From a virus, in IMG/VR virus record IMGVR_UViG_3300035698_029839, positions 124,001 through 188,000 of that record: 64,000 nucleotides of DNA, one strand, 5' to 3'. This document shows positions 51,547 to 59,041 of the stretch, piece by piece (the stretch's first letter is position 1; the number at the start of each line of letters is the position of its first letter). The translations under genes were made by a program, and so were the position numbers. The notes beneath the pieces are model-generated. The model saw only the letters and a program-made list of their open reading frames with translations. It searched no databases and was not told where the DNA came from.

Positions 51547-52168
51547 TATATTAGCAAAAGAAAAAGGTTTTGTATTATCGGAAGAAAATGGTTTTGATGA
51601 TCTTGGAAGACCATGTATCGATTTATATTATATGAATTTATGTTTTGGAGTTAATCTTAGGTCTATTGATAAATCTTCGAAGTGTGGCTGTATCGCTGCT
51701 CATAAGGACGGAGCATTTTTATCATCAGGATATAATAATCCCTTAAGGGGATCGGACGATCATAATATTCCTGATGTAAGGCCAGATAAATATGCTTATA
51801 TGGAACATAGTGAAAGAAATGCTATTTATAATGCAGCAAGGCATGGTATTAAGATATATGGAAGTACCTTCTACATAACAGGGTTTCCTTGTATTGATTG
51901 TCTTAGAGGTATGGTTCAGTCTGGTGCTAAGAAGATCATATATGGGCCTTTGCAGGTTAAAATGCCCGAAATAAGGGAAGATGCTTTGTACAGCGGAGTA
52001 TTGAAGAAGCAGACTATAGTGATTAAAAGATTTGTATATGATGAGGGTTTGTTCTTTTTAAATCCCATAGCTAAATTTATGGTAGATCTGAAAAAAGAAG
52101 CTGGAATACCAGATGTAAAATTTGAGTGGAATGTCCCTCGTTTGCTAAATAATAAAAGAGGTTTTTGA
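51539..52168 (+). CDS. Deoxycytidylate deaminase
   Basis: 209 residues, GTG start with TGGAG upstream. Zinc motifs HSERNAI (H-x-E) and FPCIDC (PCxxC) define the dCMP/cytidine deaminase fold; YNNPLRGSDDH resembles the dCMP deaminase substrate loop. Converts dCMP to dUMP, feeding thymidylate synthase at 36686. Confidence 0.9.
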   Translation: MLDILAKEKGFVLSEENGFDDLGRPCIDLYYMNLCFGVNLRSIDKSSKCGCIAAHKDGAFLSSGYNNPLRGSDDHNIPDVRPDKYAYMEHSERNAIYNAARHGIKIYGSTFYITGFPCIDCLRGMVQSGAKKIIYGPLQVKMPEIREDALYSGVLKKQTIVIKRFVYDEGLFFLNPIAKFMVDLKKEAGIPDVKFEWNVPRLLNNKRGF

Positions 52169-52187
52169 TTCGCTAATTTTAATATAT

Positions 52188-52415
52188 ATGAATAACATAT
52201 TCATAAAAGGAGATTTGTTTAGCGATGACCTGAACAAATCTTTTTGTTTTAATATGTCATTATTGAAAGAATTTCTTATGACTTCTTTATCAAAAGGTTT
52301 ATTTTTTGCGAGATGGATGAGAATTTACTTAAAATCAAGAAAAGAAAAAAAACAAAGAAAAAGCACAGCCTATTATGAAAGACAGTGGGATAAGAAACTA
52401 AGAGGTTTGAAATAA
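52188..52415 (+). CDS. Hypothetical basic protein, 75 aa
   Basis: Not recognised. A central amphipathic/hydrophobic stretch (LLKEFLMTSLSKGLFFARW) then a basic tail (KSRKEKKQRKS). No clear RBS. Confidence 0.5.
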   Translation: MNNIFIKGDLFSDDLNKSFCFNMSLLKEFLMTSLSKGLFFARWMRIYLKSRKEKKQRKSTAYYERQWDKKLRGLK

Positions 52416-52426
52416 AAGCAGGATTT

Positions 52427-52454
52427 TTGCAGGAAAAATACGATGTAATATATA
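52427..52454 (+). promoter_or_regulatory. Possible sigma-70-type promoter
   Basis: TTGCAG (52427-52432) and TATATA (52449-52454), spacer 16, in the gap before the gene at 52484. No GTGAAA element. Confidence 0.4.
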
Positions 52455-52483
52455 GAAATGTTTAAAGGAGCAATAGAATTAAT

Positions 52484-52861
52484 ATGATAGATGAAAGATT
52501 TCCACCAGAACCAACTACACACAATCCTATAAGTATGAGGATACTAGGACTTGCAAAAACTCCATCAGCATGGGCCCAAATAGCTAGAAGAGCAGAAAAA
52601 GCAAATAAGTTCGGAGATGCTTATTATTACTGGAATGCAGGGGCAACTGCCTATACAAGAAGTTCAGAAAAAAGAGTAGTATATGAAGGATTTAGAGATA
52701 AATGTCTTGAAGTATGGAGAAAAGATAATAAATCATGCGAAGAAGAACATACTCCTAACTCCTTGACTAAAAAGGCATTAGAAGAAACAGATAAGAATAT
52801 AGACTGCTTATGGGTTGATAGTGTGGAAGAATTATTCGAAGAATTAGAAAAAGATGATTGA
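52484..52861 (+). CDS. Hypothetical helical protein, 125 aa
   Basis: Not recognised. WAQIARRAEKANKFGDAYYYWNAG resembles a TPR-like helix pair. Acidic C-terminus (VEELFEELEKDD). AAAGGAGC upstream. Its last bases carry the -35 of the RNA locus promoter. Confidence 0.65.
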   Translation: MIDERFPPEPTTHNPISMRILGLAKTPSAWAQIARRAEKANKFGDAYYYWNAGATAYTRSSEKRVVYEGFRDKCLEVWRKDNKSCEEEHTPNSLTKKALEETDKNIDCLWVDSVEELFEELEKDD

Positions 52862-52885
52862 CAGAGTATAATTTTTTGGTATAAT
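52858..52885 (+). promoter_or_regulatory. Consensus sigma-70 promoter of the RNA locus
   Basis: TTGACA (52858-52863), 16 bases, TATAAT (52880-52885): a perfect match to both host-type hexamers and without the phage GTGAAA element. It precedes ~800 bases without protein genes that end in the tmRNA. Confidence 0.88.
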
Positions 52886-52894
52886 ACTGTTTGA

Positions 52895-53164
52895 AATATT
52901 AATATGTTAGATGCATGGTGTGAAAATGTTGAGAGGCGACATGCCGAAACCACATGAAAAACTTTGAATCCGTTATTAGCTGAAAGGTGAGGTCAAGAAG
53001 TTTAATAGAAGGTGGGTATAAAAAATTATCCGAGGATATCGAGGGCCTTTGGAAGCCAAACGCGTAGGTAAGCCATAAATCGTAGCAAGTAACGGAGAGT
53101 TATATTTTACTTGACTTTGACTCAATGAGAGATAACAAGCCAATCTTGTCTGATATATTAATGT
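52895..53164 (+). ncRNA. Unidentified structured RNA segment 1
   Basis: About 270 bases with no protein gene and many G/C-containing short helices, unlike the A+T-rich coding DNA around it. A 12-pair end stem joins 52897-52908 to 53151-53162 (ATTAATAT with ATATTAAT plus wobbles). Inner hairpins include GGC/GCC near 53044-53056, TATC/GATA near 53026-53039 and ACAAG/CTTGT near 53135-53149. I could not match it to RNase P, SRP, 6S, group I or group II RNA. A boxA-like site follows immediately. Confidence 0.55.
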
Positions 53165-53181
53165 TATTGTTCTTTAAAAAT
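53165..53181 (+). promoter_or_regulatory. boxA-like antitermination site 1
   Basis: TATTGTTCTTTAAAAAT closely resembles the rRNA boxA (TGCTCTTTAACA) bound by NusB-S10. An identical 17-mer recurs at 53307. Its position right after RNA segment 1 fits a role in antitermination of structured RNA, or a processing repeat. Confidence 0.6.
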
Positions 53182-53183
53182 AT

Positions 53184-53309
53184 AGTAGCAGTGGCGTGGA
53201 AGTCTGACAAAACCGTTTGCCAAAACGTATCTCGGGGATAATATTTGGCGAGTATATATAGGCATATATATCAGTTAAAGAGTTAGTTGCAAACCAAATT
53301 GCCTGCTAT
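53184..53309 (+). ncRNA. Unidentified structured RNA segment 2
   Basis: TAGCAG-GGC (53184-53193, one bulge) pairs with GCCTGCTA (53301-53308), closing ~125 bases. Inner pairs include GCCAAA/TTTGGC and an ATATATA/TATATAT hairpin around GGC. No tRNA T-arm and no match to a known small RNA. It lies between the two boxA-like sites. Confidence 0.5.
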
Positions 53310-53323
53310 TGTTCTTTAAAAAT
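53307..53323 (+). promoter_or_regulatory. boxA-like antitermination site 2
   Basis: Exact repeat of the 17-mer at 53165, here followed by TTAAAAG and then the tmRNA 5' end at 53330. Confidence 0.6.
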
Positions 53324-53329
53324 TTAAAA

Positions 53330-53679
53330 GGGGATAAACTGGTTATCGATTCTTACGGTAGAGAGTTGAATGGCGTGTACGAGATGGTAGTCGGCTCGTT
53401 TAAAAATCTACTAACAATTTATAACTGACACTAGTTATGCAAAAGCTGCTTAAGCTAAATTAAGCTGTTTGTTCCAGATTCCTGTTATGGAAACAAGCAC
53501 GAAAACAGGATGGTTGATTATCTTTTTTCTCAAGAGGATATGATGCGAGATTAATTTGAGATAGAAATGAAGAACCTTGTTAATTAGGGTCGGATTTTTG
53601 AATTTTAAATAATTAACTACGCACGTAGAAGTTTAATTTAAAAGTAAAGAAGACGCGAGTTCGAATCTCGCTATCTCCA
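53330..53679 (+). ncRNA. ssrA: tmRNA (transfer-messenger RNA)
   Basis: 350 bases. The 5' GGGGATA pairs with 3' TATCTCC as acceptor stem, discriminator A at 53679; the T-arm is GCGAG-TTCGAAT-CTCGC (53655-53671). CTGGTTATCGA follows the 5' end, as the tmRNA D-like region. A pseudoknot-like CGAG...CTCG with GTAG...CTAC matches PK1. The tag frame ends at TAA 53451-53453, reading (ITD)TSYAKAA; resumption at GAC 53427 fits the UAACU before it. It rescues stalled ribosomes and tags the product. CCA is not encoded, so it must be added enzymatically. Confidence 0.9.
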
Positions 53680-53702
53680 TTATTTTAAAAAGGAAAGAAA
53701 AA

Positions 53703-53837
53703 ATGAATAAAGATAAAGAAACATTACAACTTGTTGTTAAAGATCCAGCTTTTATAAAATTGCTGAAAGAATCTGTTGAAGAAATAAAGAATGATGATGT
53801 TATTCCTGTAGATAAAAATTATTTTAGAGAGGAATAA
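53703..53837 (+). CDS. Small protein, 44 aa
   Basis: ATG 53703 after AAAGGAAAG, stop TAA 53835-53837 overlapping the next ATG. Reads LLKESVEEIKNDDVIPVDKN in its second half. A damaged second copy of this part lies at 54164. Not recognised. Confidence 0.62.
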   Translation: MNKDKETLQLVVKDPAFIKLLKESVEEIKNDDVIPVDKNYFREE

Positions 53838-54160
53838 TGATGCAAGAAATGATTTTTGGGGTCGGACATAATCCGATGGCAGAGGATTTTGAAGAAGGAG
53901 AAGATGATTCAGATGTTTCATCATTTGTTGTCTATGTATCTGATAAAAAGACGTGGGAAGAGAAACATTGCTGTAATGATACGATAGAGCAAGAAGTCCG
54001 TGATGAATTGGAATATATTGGTTTTCTTGAATTTGAAGAAGCTATGTTTGAACCGAATGATCAGAGTATTAGTCGAGAGAGCATGATGCAGAAGATGATA
54101 GATTTAGGATTTTTGCATGATCCTGATTTTGAAAAATTTATGGCAAGTGCAACCGAATAA
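53837..54160 (+). CDS. Hypothetical acidic protein, 107 aa
   Basis: Not recognised. TAATG coupling with the gene before; ATG 53840 is an equal alternative. Acidic N-terminal half (EDFEEGEDDSDVSS), helical end. Confidence 0.62.
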   Translation: MMQEMIFGVGHNPMAEDFEEGEDDSDVSSFVVYVSDKKTWEEKHCCNDTIEQEVRDELEYIGFLEFEEAMFEPNDQSISRESMMQKMIDLGFLHDPDFEKFMASATE

Positions 54161-54163
54161 TTA

Positions 54164-54238
54164 AAATTTATTAATCTTTTTAAAGAATCTATTAAAGAAA
54201 TAAGGAATGATGATGTTATTTTCGTAGAGGAAAACTAT
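54164..54238 (+). pseudogene. Remnant duplicate of the gene at 53703
   Basis: The frame after TAA 54158-54160 reads LFKESIKEIRNDDVIFVEEN, aligned residue by residue with LLKESVEEIKNDDVIPVDKN of the gene at 53703. The N-terminus and start are missing. A partial tandem duplication around the gene at 53837. Confidence 0.75.
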
Positions 54239-54239
54239 T

Positions 54240-54503
54240 ATGGAAGACAAACCAATAGATAAACCTTTTAGTGAAGAGGATCTACAAAAAGCAAAAAAAC
54301 TTGCTAGAGATTCTCATATCGTTCTTGAAGGAGATCAAAAATCAGGATTCATTGGGACTTGTGCAGAAATGCCCACAGTGATGAACGATGGAGAAACAGA
54401 CGAAGAGTGTATAGAGAAGACAAGAGAATCCATTCAAGTAGCAATAGCTTTTATGCTTGAAGAAGGAATGAAAATACCTAAACCAAATTCACGGAAAAAA
54501 TAA
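54240..54503 (+). CDS. HicB-like antitoxin-type protein
   Basis: 87 residues. FIGTCAEMPTVMNDGETDEECIEKTRESIQ then IPKPN is the HicB fold (strand, Glu-Pro, G-x-T-x-E helix, IP-x-P end). No HicA toxin ORF lies beside it, so it is an orphan; it may neutralise a host HicA. Confidence 0.7.
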   Translation: MEDKPIDKPFSEEDLQKAKKLARDSHIVLEGDQKSGFIGTCAEMPTVMNDGETDEECIEKTRESIQVAIAFMLEEGMKIPKPNSRKK

Positions 54504-54613
54504 ATTGATTATGATTAAGGTTAATGTTTTATATAATTTCTACTATCGTAGATTAAGGAGTTGTGATGTCTTATAGGTTTTAGTAAATTAAAATTTTATT
54601 AGGAGATCATAAC

Positions 54614-54967
54614 ATGAGTAAAACTTGTAGAAGATCTATGATGTACATGGATTGTAATTGTGGAGCGCTAGTTCGTCCTCGTCAGAGCTGGAACAATGGC
54701 AAATGGTGCGGAAGTGTTCAGGAAGAGATTAATATCTCAAAAAGAAGAGAAAGTCCACCAGATAGAGAATGTCGTTGCGAACAAAAAATAGATTATTATT
54801 CCAAAAGAAATAGTAAAAGAGATCGTAAGAATCCATGGAGACCTGATAAAGCTTTTAAAGATGTTAGTAGAAAACTTTTTAAAGCACAAGTAAGAAATGC
54901 AATGAACCAAAGAAGATACGATTGCATGCCTATTATTAAAAAAACTAATATCTGGGATTGGAATTAA
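54614..54967 (+). CDS. Hypothetical Cys-rich basic protein, 117 aa
   Basis: Not recognised. CNCG, C, and CRC in the first half, basic helical second half (RKLFKAQVRNAMNQRRY). RBS TAGGAG. Followed by a strong terminator. Confidence 0.65.
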   Translation: MSKTCRRSMMYMDCNCGALVRPRQSWNNGKWCGSVQEEINISKRRESPPDRECRCEQKIDYYSKRNSKRDRKNPWRPDKAFKDVSRKLFKAQVRNAMNQRRYDCMPIIKKTNIWDWN

Positions 54968-55009
54968 ATGATAAATGTCGAGATAGTAACCTAGTATTTC
55001 CTTTCATGG

Positions 55010-55050
55010 AACCTCTCATTTTTAGTAATTGCGAAATGAGAGGTTTTTTT
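55010..55050 (+). terminator. Strong rho-independent terminator
   Basis: AACCTCTCATTT (55010-55021) pairs perfectly with AAATGAGAGGTT (55034-55045) with a 12-base loop, followed by five T. Ends the tmRNA-to-54967 block. Confidence 0.9.
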
Positions 55051-55062
55051 CGCAGAAAATAC

Positions 55063-55090
55063 TTGAAAGTGAAAGTGTGTATGGTATAAT
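55063..55090 (+). promoter_or_regulatory. Promoter, GTGAAA family, before sigma-like gene 2
   Basis: TTGAAA (55063-55068), GTGAAA (55069-55074), TATAAT (55085-55090), spacer 16. Directly after the terminator at 55010. Confidence 0.82.
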
Positions 55091-55109
55091 GCTTTCGAAA
55101 GTTATTAAG

Positions 55110-55661
55110 ATGAAGAATATCCAATTAACAGAGAAACAACAAAAATTAATTACAGATAACTATAGGTTATTATGGAGTTTCATACATAAGACTATTGAGA
55201 ACGGAGAGGTTCCTAAGCATTTAGAAGATGATTTTATTAGCGATATGTTTTTTAAGTTTTGTTTGTCAGCCTTAAAATTTAGTGAGGAATCAGGTTTTAA
55301 ATTTTCTACTTATGCGTATGGAGGTTTTAAATTCGGACTTCATAATATTTTAATGTATAAAAAAAACAAGTTTGGAAGATTATATTATTTTGAAAATATT
55401 GATGAGTACAAATTAAAATATAAAAAAATAGATAAATTAGAAAGTGATTCTTTACATAAATTTATTGATGATGTAGATTTAGATCAAAGAGATAAGTCTA
55501 TAATAAAAGATTATTCTTATGAAGGATTGACTTTTAAAGATATAGGACAAAAACTCAATATGAGTGCTGAGGCTGTTCGGATGAGATTTAAAAAATCTTT
55601 GAAAAAAATTAAGCGTGTTGCTAGTCTAAAAAGATTGAAGTTTGAAGATTTTTATAAATAA
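55110..55661 (+). CDS. Sigma-70-family-like factor 2
   Basis: 183 residues from ATG 55110; earlier in-frame starts lie in the terminator or promoter. Region-2-like: KHLEDDFISDMFFKF and GFKFSTYAYGGFKFGLHNIL. Region-4-like helix-turn-helix: YSYEGLTFKDIGQKLNMSAEAVRMRFKKSLKKI. Leader only about 13 bases. Transcribed from a GTGAAA-type promoter, so phage sigma factors may form a cascade. Confidence 0.82.
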   Translation: MKNIQLTEKQQKLITDNYRLLWSFIHKTIENGEVPKHLEDDFISDMFFKFCLSALKFSEESGFKFSTYAYGGFKFGLHNILMYKKNKFGRLYYFENIDEYKLKYKKIDKLESDSLHKFIDDVDLDQRDKSIIKDYSYEGLTFKDIGQKLNMSAEAVRMRFKKSLKKIKRVASLKRLKFEDFYK

Positions 55662-55674
55662 GTGAAGGAACAAA

Positions 55675-56247
55675 ATGAAGCAAAAAATACTTAAATCAGA
55701 GAAGATAACAGATCAGTTGTGGATCAACCTGTTCAAAGTCAAGTACCTCAACTCCAAAGATAAAGTATGTAATTGGATTTTTGCGTCCAGAAAAAAAGAT
55801 CCATTTAAAGATAAAAAGGTAGATGCGGTAGTTATTGTTGCTACCGTTGATACTCCTGAAGGACGAAAATTAGCAGTAACAAAAGAGTATCGAGCACCAA
55901 TTCATGATTATGAATATGGATTTCCTGCTGGTCTAATAGATGAAGGAATGACAATAGACGAAACGGTAGAGAAAGAATTAAAAGAAGAAACAGGCTTAGA
56001 TCTGATTAGGATTATAGATAAGAGCGGCTCTGTGTATTCTTCTGCTGGGCTATCTGATGAAGCAGTAGTTATAGTATTTGTAGAAGCAAAAGGAGAAATT
56101 AGCGTAAAACATCAAGAAGACACTGAAGATATAGAAATTTTTCTTTATGATATAAATGATATTAATGATTTATTAACCTCTAATAAAAAAATAGGGGCAA
56201 AAGGTTGGGGTGTTTTGTATTATTATTCTAAAATAGGTAAAATATAA
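55675..56247 (+). CDS. Nudix hydrolase (ADP-ribose pyrophosphatase-like)
   Basis: 190 residues. GLIDEGMTIDETVEKELKEETG is a Nudix box with the catalytic EE kept, but Met replaces the first Glu and Lys the Arg of the consensus. FPAG before it matches ADP-ribose pyrophosphatases. It would cleave ADP-ribose, NAD or related nucleotides. AAGGAACAAA upstream; overlaps sigma-like gene 3 by one base. Confidence 0.82.
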   Translation: MKQKILKSEKITDQLWINLFKVKYLNSKDKVCNWIFASRKKDPFKDKKVDAVVIVATVDTPEGRKLAVTKEYRAPIHDYEYGFPAGLIDEGMTIDETVEKELKEETGLDLIRIIDKSGSVYSSAGLSDEAVVIVFVEAKGEISVKHQEDTEDIEIFLYDINDINDLLTSNKKIGAKGWGVLYYYSKIGKI

Positions 56248-56969
56248 TGAAGGAAGATAGACAAGATGTTAAATACACTTTTGAACAGGTGGAAAATATA
56301 CTGTACAAACAAGCTCATAAAGTTCATGAAGTATGGCCTAATAAATATGAAGTAGATGAATTAGTTAATGAAGTATGGCTCAAAGGTGATATACAAAAAC
56401 TCAATAATATTAAATTTGTCTCTAGTAGAGCATATTGGGATATGATAGATTATATAAGAATTTCTGAAGGTAGAGATTTGATTAGAAAAAGTGGAATAAT
56501 TAAAAGACCTAAATATATAAACAATATGCATGATATTCTGCACGATAGGGAAAGCTCTAGCAGAAAAGGTTATGATTTTTTTGACGATATAGAATCAAAA
56601 GAACAAGATATTTCAAAATTTATTGATAATAAAGATGAAATTGATTATTTGCTTAAATGCTTGCCTAAGAAAAAACGTATAATACTAGAAAAATATTTTT
56701 TAGAAGGTATGAGTCTGACAGAAGTAGGAGAAATATTGGGGCTTAAAGATGTAACTGTTTGCAATTTTAAAAGAATGGCTATAGAAAGAATTAGAAAATA
56801 TAATAATATTAAGCCGATAAATTCAAAGATATTGAGAATTATTAATACTCCTAAAAAACAAGTTCTTCCTTTAGAAGAAGTTTTACCAGAATATGTAGTC
56901 GATTATGAAATAGATAATGAATGCGCATTAGAAGAAGATATAGACCTGATAGAGAAAACTTTATTATAG
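56247..56969 (+). CDS. Sigma-70-family-like factor 3
   Basis: 240 residues. Region-2-like KYEVDELVNEVWLKG with FVSSRAYWDMIDYIR, and region-4-like LPKKKRIILEKYFLEGMSLTEVGEILGLKDVTVCNFKRMAIERI. A C-terminal extension of ~45 residues is acidic. In the same transcript as sigma-like gene 2. Confidence 0.8.
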   Translation: MKEDRQDVKYTFEQVENILYKQAHKVHEVWPNKYEVDELVNEVWLKGDIQKLNNIKFVSSRAYWDMIDYIRISEGRDLIRKSGIIKRPKYINNMHDILHDRESSSRKGYDFFDDIESKEQDISKFIDNKDEIDYLLKCLPKKKRIILEKYFLEGMSLTEVGEILGLKDVTVCNFKRMAIERIRKYNNIKPINSKILRIINTPKKQVLPLEEVLPEYVVDYEIDNECALEEDIDLIEKTLL

Positions 56970-56982
56970 AATAGGAGTTATT

Positions 56983-57183
56983 ATGTTTGAAACAATTTTA
57001 TTAATTATTATTGGTGTAATTTTATTTATGTTTGTCGTGTCATTAATGTTAAGTCTTAGTCCAGATTTTTTACTATGGGGAGCAGGAAAAGATAATCCTA
57101 AATGGAAAGAAGAATATGACAAACACCTTTCTGATTTTTTAAGGTTAAAACGTCAAGGTAATTCTACTGATTGGGGAGTGTAA
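56983..57183 (+). CDS. Small single-pass membrane protein
   Basis: 66 residues. Residues 3-~25 (TILLIIIGVILFMFVVSLML) form one membrane helix; the rest is polar with PKWKEEYDKHLSDFL. RBS TAGGAGT. Function unknown. Confidence 0.7.
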   Translation: MFETILLIIIGVILFMFVVSLMLSLSPDFLLWGAGKDNPKWKEEYDKHLSDFLRLKRQGNSTDWGV

Positions 57184-57184
57184 A

Positions 57185-57457
57185 ATACCTACTTACGATT
57201 ATAAATGTGCTTCTTGTAACCATAAATTTGAACTTATGCAGGGCATAAATGACCTTGTTAAGAAGAAGTGCCCTAAGTGCAAAAAGATGAAACTACAAAG
57301 ATTAATAGGTTCGGGTTCAGCAGTGCTTTTTAAAGGACCTGGATTCTATGCTACTGATTACAGATCTGAAAATTATAAAAAGAGCACAGAGAAAAAGCCC
57401 GTTTTTAGTAATAAAACAATTAAAAAAGGACCTGCTAAAACACAAAGAGAACAGTGA
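57185..57457 (+). CDS. FmdB-family zinc-ribbon protein with a probable AUA start
   Basis: 90 residues if begun at ATA 57185. PTYDYKCASCNHKFELMQG, then CPKC, then FKGPGFYATDY is the FmdB/CxxC_CxxC_SSSS pattern, which normally begins MPTY. No ATG, GTG or TTG exists in frame before the first CxxC; the next ATG (57236) would delete half the zinc site. GGGGAG sits 6 bases before the ATA. So either AUA is used or the ATG has mutated. Confidence 0.7.
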   Translation: MPTYDYKCASCNHKFELMQGINDLVKKKCPKCKKMKLQRLIGSGSAVLFKGPGFYATDYRSENYKKSTEKKPVFSNKTIKKGPAKTQREQ

Positions 57458-57545
57458 AAGTGATAAAGTTGTATTTCTTATTGTGATTTTATGTAATCTG
57501 TAAGTCTTTTTCAAATAAGGAGTTAAAATTTTTTATATTTTCTTC

Positions 57546-57573
57546 TTGCAAATAATAGAAATAATTGTATAAT
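57546..57573 (+). promoter_or_regulatory. Sigma-70-type promoter of the Psp/channel operon
   Basis: TTGCAA (57546-57551) and TATAAT (57568-57573), spacer 16, without GTGAAA. It opens the operon 57625-61370, suggesting host-type control. Confidence 0.7.
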
Positions 57574-57624
57574 TACTCTAATGTAAAAATCATATTTTAA
57601 TACTTTAGTTACGGAGATTCAAAA

Positions 57625-58293
57625 ATGAAGAAATGGAAAAGAATTACAATGGCGGCTGTAATGGCATTAGTATTGATGTTTATTTCAGTCGGTGAAGTAG
57701 AAGCAAGAAGAGGTGGTGGGGGTGGTTTTCGAAGTAGCAGTAGACCAAGCAGTAGACCAAGCAGTAGACCAAGCAGAAAATCAACTGCAAAGAAAACAAC
57801 TGCGAAAAAGAGAGCTGCAGCCAAAAGAACAGCTACTGCTCCTAAAAGAACAGCAACACAACAAAAGTCATTTGAGACAGCAAAAAAGAATGGCACAGCT
57901 TATAATAGTAAAACTGCTGCCGTTTCAGCATTCAAAACGAAGAATGCATCAACCTATACTTCTAAGTACACAACGAAACCAACAACTAGGCCTTCTCATG
58001 TTCCGCAGACAACAATGGTAGCAGGTAAAAGTTGTAATGTTTCCTACAATTCTACTATGGGGGGATATGGTTATACAAATTCTTTGGGAACTTGGATGTT
58101 GTATGATGCTATGACAGATGCGGTTATGACGAATAGTCTTATGAGGCGTAATAACTATTACTATGATACATCCCCCGTTGCTATTGCTCGTGCTCCATTT
58201 GGTTATAGTATTATCAAAGTTATTTTCTACCTCGTGATTCTTGTCGTTATTTTTATTGTTGTTGTTGCTCTGTTTAAATCACAGGGAAAGTAA
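57625..58293 (+). CDS. Secreted/membrane protein with basic repeats and C-terminal membrane helix
   Basis: 222 residues. Signal-like N-terminus (1-~26), RRGGGGGF, repeated SSRP units, a Lys/Ala-rich basic segment, then a folded Tyr-rich part and one C-terminal membrane helix (~193-215). The order suggests an inner-membrane protein with a long basic periplasmic stalk. First gene of the Psp-like operon. Confidence 0.7.
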   Translation: MKKWKRITMAAVMALVLMFISVGEVEARRGGGGGFRSSSRPSSRPSSRPSRKSTAKKTTAKKRAAAKRTATAPKRTATQQKSFETAKKNGTAYNSKTAAVSAFKTKNASTYTSKYTTKPTTRPSHVPQTTMVAGKSCNVSYNSTMGGYGYTNSLGTWMLYDAMTDAVMTNSLMRRNNYYYDTSPVAIARAPFGYSIIKVIFYLVILVVIFIVVVALFKSQGK

Positions 58294-58296
58294 CAA

Positions 58297-59004
58297 ATGG
58301 ATACAACTGACAAAGAAAAATTAGCTTATTGGGAAGATGTCCAAGTAGGAGATTTAATACAACTTTCTGATGAACAGACTATCTCTTATTTGATGGAAAA
58401 CCTTTGTAAGAATATAGATCACGGAGCAGATTTCGAAGTTAAAAGAATACGAAAAATTACTGCTCAGAATAGTTCTGCTCTTTGGTTTCTATTCGATATC
58501 TCTTTTTCCAATTTTATGTGGTTCGTAGTTGTGAAATCTATGGATATCAATCTTGACATAAAAGTTTATTATGCTCCTGATGATTTTGAAACAGGAAATC
58601 GTCAGGATATGATGGACAGTGATTCTCTGTGGCTTTTTGAAAGTCGAGATAATATCGACAGTTCTATTCTTCCTCAACTTGGTTTTGCATCTCAAATTGA
58701 GGAAGGAGAAGATACCGTTTATTGTACAAATGGTTCAGAGTTCGGAGAATGTAAAGAAGGTGATGAAAGATCATTTGCTACAATTACCGAATATATCACG
58801 GAATCAGATGTAGAAAATCCTGAGCTAATGATTGTTGAATTCAATAATGTGGAAGAGTTGTCTGATTCAGAAGAAGATGAAACAGATGATGAGACAGCAG
58901 AACATTCAACAATTCTGGGTGTTAATGTAGACGAAGAAAATAGTTTTATTATTTTTCTCCAAGGTTGTAAAGTAAATCCGAATGATATTAAATTGTTGAA
59001 GTAA
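58297..59004 (+). CDS. Psp/Yjf-operon-associated hypothetical protein, 235 aa
   Basis: Begins DKEKLAYWEDVQVGDLIQL. Beta-rich acidic protein (DSEEDETDDETAEHS near the end). It has the size and place of the YjfK/DUF2491- or DUF4178-type partner found beside PspA, but I cannot confirm the family from motif alone. Codon use is less A+T-biased than the phage average. Confidence 0.55.
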   Translation: MDTTDKEKLAYWEDVQVGDLIQLSDEQTISYLMENLCKNIDHGADFEVKRIRKITAQNSSALWFLFDISFSNFMWFVVVKSMDINLDIKVYYAPDDFETGNRQDMMDSDSLWLFESRDNIDSSILPQLGFASQIEEGEDTVYCTNGSEFGECKEGDERSFATITEYITESDVENPELMIVEFNNVEELSDSEEDETDDETAEHSTILGVNVDEENSFIIFLQGCKVNPNDIKLLK

Positions 59005-59041
59005 AAATATTAATGTATTAACGAATTTTAGGAGTTATGTT

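Noticed and set aside
52895-53164. RNA segment 1 as RNase P RNA, SRP RNA or a group I intron
   Set aside because: I looked for their conserved cores (P4 pairing, GGAA-type SRP loop, P7/P3 elements) and did not find them.
57451-57476. GTGAAAG after the FmdB-type gene as a promoter
   Set aside because: No TTGAAA before it and no acceptable -10 at the right distance.
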